Of a DNA stretch of 19,388 bases, positions 1 to 5,400 are shown piece by piece. Each line of letters opens with the position of its first letter. Positions within the stretch are counted from its first letter, which is position 1. The stretch is from Clostridium sp. CAG:138 (GTDB lineage: Bacteria; Bacillota; Clostridia; Christensenellales; CAG-138). The DNA is taken from NCBI GenBank assembly GCA_000435055.1, contig FR879704.1, positions 1-19,388 of the forward strand. Reading direction: 5' to 3'. The notes under the pieces were generated by a model. It made no database searches and was not told the DNA's origin. It saw only the letters and a list, made by a program, of their open reading frames with translations. The translations under genes and the position numbers were made by a program.

Positions 1-32
1 AAAACAAGAGAAAGAGACAGGATTTTTTTCAT
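1..32 (-). CDS. Partial CDS, N-terminus only, signal-peptide-like
   Basis: Only the first ten codons lie in the window, and the gene runs off the left edge. The minus strand reads MKKILSLSLV: two lysines then a hydrophobic stretch, as at the start of a Sec signal peptide or lipoprotein leader. A full AAGGAGG ribosome binding site lies at 43-49, ten bases before the ATG (30-32), and a good promoter lies further upstream at 172-200. The start is well supported. The product cannot be named; an exported or lipid-anchored protein is the inference. Confidence 0.6.
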   Translation of the reverse strand, partial: MKKILSLSLV

Positions 33-171
33 TGTTTGAATACCTCCTTGAAACTGAGAGTGATTTATTCACTTCCCCAACGGATTTATCAGCCGTCGGG
101 TGCGGGACGTTTCTGCGCAGATTGTTTTTTGCAAAGGAGCGAATTCCGATGCAGTTCTTGTATACACTTGC

Positions 172-200
172 ATGATAACATATCGAAGTAATAACGTCAA
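172..200 (-). promoter_or_regulatory. Sigma-A-type promoter of the left-edge gene
   Basis: On the minus strand, TTGACG (195-200) is followed after 17 bases by TATCAT (172-177). Transcription would start near 165 and give a leader of about 130 bases before the ATG at 32. Orientation and position fit the partial exported-protein gene. Confidence 0.6.
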
Positions 201-218
201 CCCGGTTTTGCCCTGAAA

Positions 219-239
219 TTGTGAACAATTTGTTAACAA
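219..239. promoter_or_regulatory. Two palindromes one helical turn apart
   Basis: TTGTGAACAA (219-228) and the perfect palindrome TTGTTAACAA (230-239) are centred 11 bases apart, about 20-40 bases upstream of the -35 element at 195-200. The geometry fits a dimeric activator binding twice on the same DNA face. The half-sites recall Rex sites (TTGTTAA...TTAACAA), but the spacing does not match, so no regulator is assigned. Confidence 0.35.
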
Positions 240-464
240 TTCATTTTTCACGATGCGAAGCGATATAAACGGTTTTTAACCGAACGGTGGGATGCTGCTG
301 CGGCAAGGCGCATGTTGAATTGAGAATTGTTTTTGCAGGAAAACACGGATTTTGAATGCCATGCAAAAAAGAAATATAAAAGGAAGAGAAACATACATAT
401 ACAACATGCACACATAAAGAAAACGGGATCCGCATCGAATCATGCAACTAATATAAAACGCTAA

Positions 465-509
465 AAAACGAAAAAGTCCGCAGGGAGGGCACGCGGACTT
501 TTTCGTTTT
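465..509 (-). terminator. degV rho-independent terminator
   Basis: CGAAAAAGTCCGC (469-481) pairs perfectly with GCGGACTTTTTCG (493-505), extended by flanking A and T runs. On the minus strand the stem is followed by a T run, which suits the end of degV. The T run on the plus strand makes it potentially bidirectional. Confidence 0.85.
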
Positions 510-583
510 ACAACAGAAACGCGGTAAACCAACGTTTCATTAAGGAAGGGGGGAATTCCTTTTCGGTGCTTCGGACAGAAGAA

Positions 584-1480
584 TCAGCTCTTTGCCTGTC
601 TGAAGCCTTTTTTGCCGACAAAAAACAATGCCAGTGTCCCCGGACCGACATGGGAACCCGTCACAGGTTCGTACATAACGGTTAAAATATCCTTCGGCGG
701 AGCAATTTCTGATATAAGCTCCGCAAGAGTGTTTGCATCTTCGATACAGTCCGCATGTGCGATGCCGACTGTTTGGTTTGCAGCGTCAACAACGTATTCG
801 CGATATTGTTCCGCAATTGCGCGCAGGGAGTGTTTCCTTCCGCGAACTTTGCCGAAATTGACGATTTTTCCCTCGCTGTCGCCCTTCAAAAGGGGTTTGA
901 TATTCAAAATGTTGCCGATTGCAGCCTTTGCATTCGAAAGCCTGCCCGTCGAGCAGAGATATTTGAGGTTGTCAACCGTGAAAACCTGACATATCCTGTC
1001 GCGATAGTCCGAAAGCAGGTGTACCGCCGCAGAAAGGGCAATTCCCGAATCGCGGAGTTCCGCCGCACGCAGAACAACAAGCCCTTCGCCGAGCGAGGCT
1101 CCGAGAGTGTCGATAAGCTCAATGCTCCGTTCGGGAAATTCGGCGCGCAGCTGAGCCGCCGCCACCATTCCGGCCTGAAATGATCCGCTCACGCCGGATG
1201 ACATGCCGATAAAAAGAATATCCTGCCCCGCTTCAAGCAAGGGACGCATTTTTTCAGTATATTGAGCGGGCGTTATTTGAGAGGTTGTGACTCTTGTTCC
1301 GCTGCGCATTGCATCATAAAATGCTTTGGAATCAAAAGCCGAAAAATCCGGACAGTACAGCGCATCTACGCCTTTTTCCGGTATACTGAATGAAAACGGT
1401 ATCTCCGCAATGCCCCTCCGCTCCAAAAGCTCAAGCTCGAGATTTGCGGAAGTATCGGTAATAATTCGGTACACGTTCAT
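584..1480 (-). CDS. DegV family fatty-acid-binding protein
   Basis: A 298-residue protein of usual DegV length. DegV/FakB proteins bind a fatty acid and, where FakA is present, present it for phosphorylation in the cytoplasm. Visible family signatures are IITDTSANL at the N-terminus (residues 6-14), TSQ near 66, SGVSGSFQAG (about 94-103), the DNLKYLCSTGRLS segment leading into NILNIKPLL, and GSHVGPGTLALFF near the C-terminus. The GAGGTG Shine-Dalgarno sequence is only about one base from the ATG at 1480 but seven from an in-frame GTG at codon 3 (1474), so the true start may be the GTG. A possible -35 TTGACA lies at 1533-1538, but its -10 is poor. No fakA is nearby, so the lipid-kinase role is inferred only. 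The family call is firm. Confidence 0.93.
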   Translation of the reverse strand: MNVYRIITDTSANLELELLERRGIAEIPFSFSIPEKGVDALYCPDFSAFDSKAFYDAMRSGTRVTTSQITPAQYTEKMRPLLEAGQDILFIGMSSGVSGSFQAGMVAAAQLRAEFPERSIELIDTLGASLGEGLVVLRAAELRDSGIALSAAVHLLSDYRDRICQVFTVDNLKYLCSTGRLSNAKAAIGNILNIKPLLKGDSEGKIVNFGKVRGRKHSLRAIAEQYREYVVDAANQTVGIAHADCIEDANTLAELISEIAPPKDILTVMYEPVTGSHVGPGTLALFFVGKKGFRQAKS

Positions 1481-1591
1481 TCACCTCACATAATCTAATC
1501 TACTATAACAGATTAACATGTTCATATGAATGTGTCAAGTGCTCAATGTAACAAAATGAGACTTTTGAGCATATATTTCGGACAAATGCGC

Positions 1592-1620
1592 TTTACAGCG
1601 TTTGAATCCTGCACTATAAT
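1592..1620 (+). promoter_or_regulatory. Promoter of the DUF1836 gene
   Basis: TTTACA (1592-1597), a 17-base spacer and a perfect TATAAT (1615-1620). Predicted start near 1627, giving a leader of about 98 bases to the ATG at 1725. Other TATAAT/TAAAAT matches nearby (1649, 1675) lack a well-placed -35. Confidence 0.6.
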
Positions 1621-1724
1621 ACAATTGTGAAAAATGCGGAACAATGCTTAAAATGTACAATATGCACAATGCCGTATAATCTTTTGCAATTTGCGCCCCG
1701 AAAAGGGACGCAGGGGGAAAAATA

Positions 1725-2420
1725 ATGTCATATGATAAAGCCTTGATTGCGGGTAAGCTCCGTCGGTGGGAAAAGCATCTTATGCGCTTTCGCCTTCCCG
1801 AATGGGATGAGATACCCGATTTCGGTCTGTATATGGAGCAGACCGTTGATTTGCTGCGCAAATATTTGGATTATCTGGCGCCCGAACTGAAGAATGAAGA
1901 GGTTGTTACAAGTTCCGCCATCAACAACTATGTTCGCCGCGGGATCATGCCGGGTCCGATTAAAAAAAAGTACTATCGACCCCATATTGCGTTCCTGCTG
2001 ATGATTTGCACGCTGAAACAGAGCCTTAACATGTCAATGATAAAAATCGCGCTGCCCACATGTGAGTGCAGCGCAGATGCCCGCTGCGACGAATGTGCAA
2101 AATCTCCGGTCGGTTCGGCTGAAAGCAGCTGCACATCGGGTGTGCGCAGCGCTTACGAGTCGTTCATAAGCCGCCATGATCTGACCGCAAAATATTTTGT
2201 TCAGCAGGTTCGTCTTGCAAGCGCGGCGCTTTTGGATCATGATGAAAAGCCGGATATTGCGGTTCAAACCACGGAAGAACTCGTTGCTTCCGCCGCAATA
2301 GTCGCGGGCTTTTCGCGTTTGCTTGCCGAAAAGCTGCTGCTTTTGGACGGAAAGGATCTTTCAAACGGCGGAAGCATCGATTGCGAGACGGATTCCGAAC
2401 CTGTCGATGCCGGAGAATGA
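1725..2420 (+). CDS. DUF1836 domain protein, putative HTH regulator, Cys cluster
   Basis: A 231-residue protein whose N-terminal half (about residues 15-112) is a DUF1836 domain. The segment VTSSAINNYVRRGIMPGP (61-78) and the following helix look like the DNA-binding part of a MerR-like winged helix; DNA binding is an inference. Straight after this domain comes C113-x-C115, C121-x2-C124 and C136, a compact cluster that could bind metal or respond to redox. The C-terminal part (about 140-210) is helical and ends in an acidic tail. The start has a GGGGG-rich ribosome binding site at 1713-1717, seven bases before ATG. It is divergent from degV and stands alone. Target genes are unknown. Confidence 0.8.
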   Translation: MSYDKALIAGKLRRWEKHLMRFRLPEWDEIPDFGLYMEQTVDLLRKYLDYLAPELKNEEVVTSSAINNYVRRGIMPGPIKKKYYRPHIAFLLMICTLKQSLNMSMIKIALPTCECSADARCDECAKSPVGSAESSCTSGVRSAYESFISRHDLTAKYFVQQVRLASAALLDHDEKPDIAVQTTEELVASAAIVAGFSRLLAEKLLLLDGKDLSNGGSIDCETDSEPVDAGE

Positions 2421-2589
2421 GCTGACTTAAAGCAAAAAAGGATACATAAAGCGTAAGCAAAAAGACTTGCCGCGTCAACAATAATGCGGAAAGCCTTTTT
2501 TCCTGCCGTCGGTGCGTCAAAAAGGCGCGGCAGCGGCCCGAATTTGCCGAAAAACTGCCCGCAATGCTTTGTGCACGGTGATTTCAGCC

Positions 2590-2617
2590 TTGATTTACAG
2601 CAAAATATGAGTATAAT
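2590..2617 (+). promoter_or_regulatory. Candidate aspS promoter
   Basis: TTGATT (2590-2595), 16-base spacer, perfect TATAAT (2612-2617). The predicted start near 2624 leaves a 68-base leader. No T-box consensus is visible in the leader. Confidence 0.5.
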
Positions 2618-2691
2618 AATAAGCGGAAGAATTCTGCCTGTGTGCAAAAAAGCGCAGGCGTTTCAATAACGAAAGGAATTATTGAACAAAA

Positions 2692-4026
2692 ATGGAAAGA
2701 ACCTTCATAAGGGATATTCGAACAAAATGCGGCGAAACGGCAAAGGTCTCGGGCTTTGTTGAAAACATCCGCGACGGCAAGTCAATGGCTTTTATCGTCA
2801 TCAAGGACATCACCGGAAAGCTGCAAATAACCGTCGAAAAAGAGAAATGCCCCGCGCTTGTTGACGACATTGCGCGCATAACGCCCGATTCCGTAATCAG
2901 CTGCACCGGACTTGTTGCGGAAAACGAGTACGTTAAAATGGGCGGAATCGAGCTTCTGCCGACGGAACTTGAAATCGAATCCGTTGCGGACGCATTGCCC
3001 ATTATCCGCAAGGAAATTCCCGCAACAAAGAAAAAACAGGCGGTCGAACGCTCTGCAATCGATCAGAGGCTGAACTATCGCTGGATCGATCTGCGCACGG
3101 ACGAGAACCAGCTCCTGTTTAAGGTTCAGAGCTGCCTTGTGAACGCAATGCGCGAATACCTCCTTAAAAAGGACTTTATCGAGATTCACACTCCGAAGCT
3201 TATCGGAGCGGCAAGCGAGAGCGGCGCGGATGTTTTTGAAGTTGAATATTTTGACCGCAAGGCGTATCTTGCCCAGAGTCCGCAGTTCTACAAGCAGATG
3301 GCAATGGCGGCGGGTTTTGAACGTATATTTGAAGTCGGTCCCGTTTTCCGTGCGGAAAAATCTTTCACAAGCAAGCACACAACCGAATTTACGGGCTTTG
3401 ACCTTGAATTCAGCTATATCGAATCCTATCGCGATGTTATGCAGATTGAGGCCGAAATATTGACATATGCTCTCGGCGTTGTCAACGAAAAATACGGCGA
3501 ACGCATAAAGGAAGCTTTCGGCATTGAACTCATTGTGCCCACGCTTCCGTTCCCCGTTATCACTCTTGCGGAGCTTTACGATGCTCTTGAAAAGGAATAC
3601 GGCTATGTTCCCGCGGAAGGCGAACGCGGCGATTTGACCACCGAGGCAGAGAAACTCAGCTTTGATTGGGTGAAGAAGCATTACAATCACGAGTTCCTCT
3701 TCATAACCGATTACTCCGCAGAAAAGCGCGCATTCTATCATATGCGCGATGAAAACGGCGTTCCGCAGGGTTATGACCTTATCTGGCGCGGTGTTGAAAT
3801 CACAACCGGTGCACAGCGCGAGCATCGTTACGAAATCCTCAAAAAACAGGCGGACGAAAAAGGACTCGGTGAAGACGTTAAGTTCTACCTTGAATTCTTT
3901 AAATACGGCTGTCCTCCGCACGGCGGTTTCGGTCTCGGTGTTGACCGTTTGACCATGCTGCTGCTCGGACTCAACATTAAGGAAGCTATGTTCCTGTTCC
4001 GCAGCCCCGACAGGCTCAATCCGTAA
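2692..4026 (+). CDS. aspS: Aspartate--tRNA ligase, archaeal type (probably non-discriminating)
   Basis: A 444-residue class II synthetase that charges tRNA with aspartate. The N-terminal OB-fold anticodon domain (about 1-100) includes GFVENIRDGK. The catalytic domain has motif 2 around FRAEKSFTSKHTTEFTGFDLE (about 219-239) and motif 3 GFGLGVDRLTMLLLG (about 412-426), and ends FRSPDRLNP, like the AspRS form rather than AsnRS. It lacks the large GAD insertion of the ~590-residue bacterial AspRS, so it is the short archaeal/eukaryotic type. In bacteria that form often also charges tRNA-Asn, with GatCAB converting Asp to Asn; this cannot be decided here. The Shine-Dalgarno GAAAGGA (2671-2677) is 14 bases from the ATG, unusually far. 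A stop at 2683 rules out an earlier in-frame start. It ends before a strong terminator. Confidence 0.92.
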   Translation: MERTFIRDIRTKCGETAKVSGFVENIRDGKSMAFIVIKDITGKLQITVEKEKCPALVDDIARITPDSVISCTGLVAENEYVKMGGIELLPTELEIESVADALPIIRKEIPATKKKQAVERSAIDQRLNYRWIDLRTDENQLLFKVQSCLVNAMREYLLKKDFIEIHTPKLIGAASESGADVFEVEYFDRKAYLAQSPQFYKQMAMAAGFERIFEVGPVFRAEKSFTSKHTTEFTGFDLEFSYIESYRDVMQIEAEILTYALGVVNEKYGERIKEAFGIELIVPTLPFPVITLAELYDALEKEYGYVPAEGERGDLTTEAEKLSFDWVKKHYNHEFLFITDYSAEKRAFYHMRDENGVPQGYDLIWRGVEITTGAQREHRYEILKKQADEKGLGEDVKFYLEFFKYGCPPHGGFGLGVDRLTMLLLGLNIKEAMFLFRSPDRLNP

Positions 4027-4101
4027 AACTTGCGAGTGCGGATGATTCTCAATTTTTTGAATCAATCCGACTTTAACATTGACAAAGCAGGTTGTTTTTT
4101 G

Positions 4102-4133
4102 AGAACCGCCCGTAACAGGACGGTTCTTTTTTT
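4102..4133 (+). terminator. aspS terminator
   Basis: AGAACCG (4102-4108) pairs with CGGTTCT (4121-4127), with one mismatch just inside the stem, and is followed by a run of T residues. It lies about 75 bases after the aspS stop. Confidence 0.85.
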
Positions 4134-4167
4134 ACTGAGTTTTCCGGCTGCAAAGCGGACAAAGCGG

Positions 4168-4242
4168 AACAAAAGCCGGCGGGTGAGGTTTCCGCCGGCT
4201 TCTGCATGAGGGGTTACGATAAAAAAGCTTCGGTGCTTTTAC
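4168..4242 (-). ncRNA. Candidate small RNA, about 75 nt
   Basis: A full-consensus promoter on the minus strand (4249-4277) would start a transcript near 4242. About 40 bases on, AGCCGGCGG and CCGCCGGCT (4192-4200 and 4174-4182 in plus coordinates) form a perfect 9-bp stem with a 9-base loop, followed on the minus strand by TTTTGTT, a rho-independent terminator layout. A smaller AAAGC/GCTTT hairpin with a T run sits near the 5' end. An ATG with an open frame exists within it but has no ribosome binding site. Target and class are unknown. It could instead be a failed leader, since no gene follows on this strand. Confidence 0.45.
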
Positions 4243-4248
4243 AATTGT

Positions 4249-4277
4249 ATTATACCGCCCGAAATATGCGGTGTCAA
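4249..4277 (-). promoter_or_regulatory. Full-consensus orphan promoter
   Basis: The minus strand reads TTGACA (4272-4277), exactly 17 bases, then TATAAT (4249-4254), a 12/12 match to the housekeeping consensus. No protein gene lies downstream on this strand; only the short hairpin-terminated segment to about 4168 and then the antisense strand of aspS. Confidence 0.7.
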
Positions 4278-4550
4278 CACAAAACAAAACACTTTCGGTA
4301 CATAAAACAGTACAGCTTCTGCAAATAAATGTAATACAAACAATAACGGAAGCTTTGTATTGTAAAAAATGCGTTCGATGCCGAAACATTGTTCGGAGAC
4401 GGCACTGCATAAGGAGTACGGTTCGCTTGGAGTGAAACAGCATATAAATCGGCAGAGGAGGCCGAAAACGGACATGCCGCATTGTGAACGGCCACACTGT
4501 CGATTTGTGCAAAATAAGCAAAAATTTTTGAGTTTTTTTGAAAAAAGGGG

Positions 4551-4579
4551 TTGACAAATTCCGAGTGCGGTTGTATGAT
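4551..4579 (+). promoter_or_regulatory. feo operon promoter
   Basis: TTGACA (4551-4556), 17 bases, TATGAT (4574-4579). Transcription should start at about 4586-4587, directly against the first operator palindrome at 4588. The leader to the feoA ATG is about 118 bases. Confidence 0.85.
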
Positions 4580-4587
4580 ATGTCCTG

Positions 4588-4670
4588 GTTAGCGAGAGCT
4601 AATTATTTTTAGACGAATCAAGTTAGCGAGAGCTAATTTTTTTTTGAACAGAAAGTTAGCAAAAGCTAAT
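4588..4670. promoter_or_regulatory. Three palindromic operators in the feo leader
   Basis: Copies are GTTAGC-GAGA-GCTAAT (4588-4603), the same again (4622-4637), and GTTAGC-AAAA-GCTAAT (4655-4670). Starts are 34 and 33 bases apart, about three helical turns. The first abuts the predicted transcription start, so a bound repressor would block initiation or clearance. The half-site resembles the TTAG core of DtxR/IdeR operators; a DtxR-family iron repressor is the inference. The same palindrome recurs at 5304-5319 and 8736-8751. As RNA each copy could also form a 6-bp hairpin. Confidence 0.75.
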
Positions 4671-4704
4671 TTGAAATTCGTGTTATTGAGCAAGGAGTAA
4701 TGAT

Positions 4705-4917
4705 ATGATGCCGTTAATGTTGGCCGGAATCGGCGAGGAGAACACGATAAAGAAGATCGGCGGCAGTCCGGAGATTAAAAAACATCTTGAGGATCTCGGC
4801 TTTGTTGTCGGCGGAAGCGTTACTGTCGTGAATGCGCTCGGCGGAAACGTTATTGTGAACGTCAAGGAGTCGCGTGTTGCAATAAGTGAAGAAATGGCAC
4901 GCCGCATAATGGTCTGA
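4705..4917 (+). CDS. feoA: FeoA family protein (first copy)
   Basis: A 70-residue SH3-like FeoA domain protein. FeoA is a small cytoplasmic partner of the FeoB ferrous iron transporter. Visible are the helix LGGSPEIKKHLEDLGF-like stretch (about 18-33), the strand VVGGSVTVVNALGGNVIVNV and the end RVAISEEMARRIMV, the usual FeoA layout. AAGGAG (4692-4697) is seven bases before the ATG; a second ATG follows at once (MM). It is the first gene after the feo promoter and operators and precedes a second feoA. Its sequence differs clearly from the second copy, so it is not a recent duplicate. Confidence 0.9.
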   Translation: MMPLMLAGIGEENTIKKIGGSPEIKKHLEDLGFVVGGSVTVVNALGGNVIVNVKESRVAISEEMARRIMV

Positions 4918-4927
4918 TGCGGAAAAA

Positions 4928-4960
4928 CCGCAACCTTTTGCGGCCCGCAAATTTTTGCGG
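4928..4960 (+). repeat. Two tandem hairpins between the feoA genes
   Basis: CCGCAA-N4-TTGCGG occurs at 4928-4943 and again at 4945-4960. Each forms a perfect 6-bp stem with a 4-base loop, and arms could swap partners. They lie just after the first feoA stop. No long T run follows, so message stabilisation or partial termination is as likely as full termination. Confidence 0.5.
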
Positions 4961-5036
4961 TTTGCAAACGGCGATGCTGCGAATGTGAATGAAAAATTAA
5001 AGATAAATTATAAAAATAAAGTCGGGAGGAATAATC

Positions 5037-5258
5037 ATGAATACACTCAGACAGGCAAAAATCGGAGACACCGTAAAGGTTGTAAAGCTGCACGGTGAGG
5101 GTGCTGTAAAACGCCGCATCATGGACATGGGCATCACCAAGGGGGTTGAGGTCTATGTTCGCAAGGTGGCACCGCTGGGCGACCCCATTGAAGTCACGGT
5201 GCGCGGCTATGAGCTTTCACTCCGCAAGGCGGACGCTGAAATGATCGAAATCGAATAA
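5037..5258 (+). CDS. feoA: FeoA family protein (second copy)
   Basis: A 73-residue FeoA protein with the classic pattern: LRQAKIGDTVKVVKLHGEG at the N-terminus, then the helix AVKRRIMDMGITKG (about 23-36) and the strand pair VYVRKVAPLGDPIEVTVRGYELSLRK. GGGAGGA (5024-5030) lies six bases before the ATG. It is more canonical than the first copy, and both precede feoB, as in many Clostridia. Paired FeoA proteins may form a hetero-complex with FeoB, or one may be regulatory; the sequence does not decide. Confidence 0.93.
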   Translation: MNTLRQAKIGDTVKVVKLHGEGAVKRRIMDMGITKGVEVYVRKVAPLGDPIEVTVRGYELSLRKADAEMIEIE

Positions 5259-5303
5259 ACCGGGAAACATGCGGGGGAAACCCCGTATTTCTCGGAACAA
5301 AAG

Positions 5304-5319
5304 GTTAGCCAAAGCTAAC
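5304..5319. promoter_or_regulatory. Operator palindrome before feoB
   Basis: GTTAGC-CAAA-GCTAAC, perfect 6-bp arms, 82 bases before the feoB ATG at 5401. It matches the three leader operators. No convincing separate promoter is seen here, so it may control an internal promoter that I cannot recognise or act as a roadblock in the operon. Confidence 0.65.
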
Positions 5320-5400
5320 AATGCTTCGCCGAAAGGTGCATTTCGGCTTTCGGCGGCAGAACGGAAAAAATATAACCGTATGACGGATAAGGAGGATAAA

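Larger units (their letters stand above)
33..583. other. Gene-free region between partial CDS and degV
   Basis: No convincing coding region is seen. The stretch holds the leader and promoter of the left-edge gene (33-200), two adjacent palindromes (219-239), a filler segment at 240-464, and the degV terminator (465-509). A weak plus-strand promoter-like pair (TTGAAT 352-357, 17 bases, TATAAA 375-380) lies upstream of the terminator and could give a roughly 120-nt RNA, but in AT-rich DNA this may be chance. Confidence 0.5.
4027..4704. other. Gene-free regulatory gap between aspS and feoA
   Basis: No protein-coding region is supported over 678 bases. In order it contains the aspS terminator (4102-4133), a candidate minus-strand small RNA with its terminator (about 4168-4242) and promoter (4249-4277), about 270 bases with no visible signal (4278-4550), then the feo promoter (4551-4579) and three operators (4588-4670). 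Short reading frames here lack ribosome binding sites. Confidence 0.6.

Noticed and set aside
219..239. Rex redox-repressor site
   Set aside because: The half-sites fit, but they are seven bases apart instead of four, so it does not match the Rex consensus.
2421..2691. T-box or riboswitch in the aspS leader
   Set aside because: No T-box consensus (GGGTGGNACCGCG) and no recognisable riboswitch core were seen.
2782..4065. A 427-codon open frame antisense to aspS
   Set aside because: It mirrors the codon pattern of a clear aspS gene, has no ribosome binding site and shows no recognisable domain.
5269..5400. 44-residue N-terminal extension of FeoB
   Set aside because: FeoB normally starts at its G domain, the ATG at 5401 has a strong ribosome binding site, and the extension would run through an operator palindrome.
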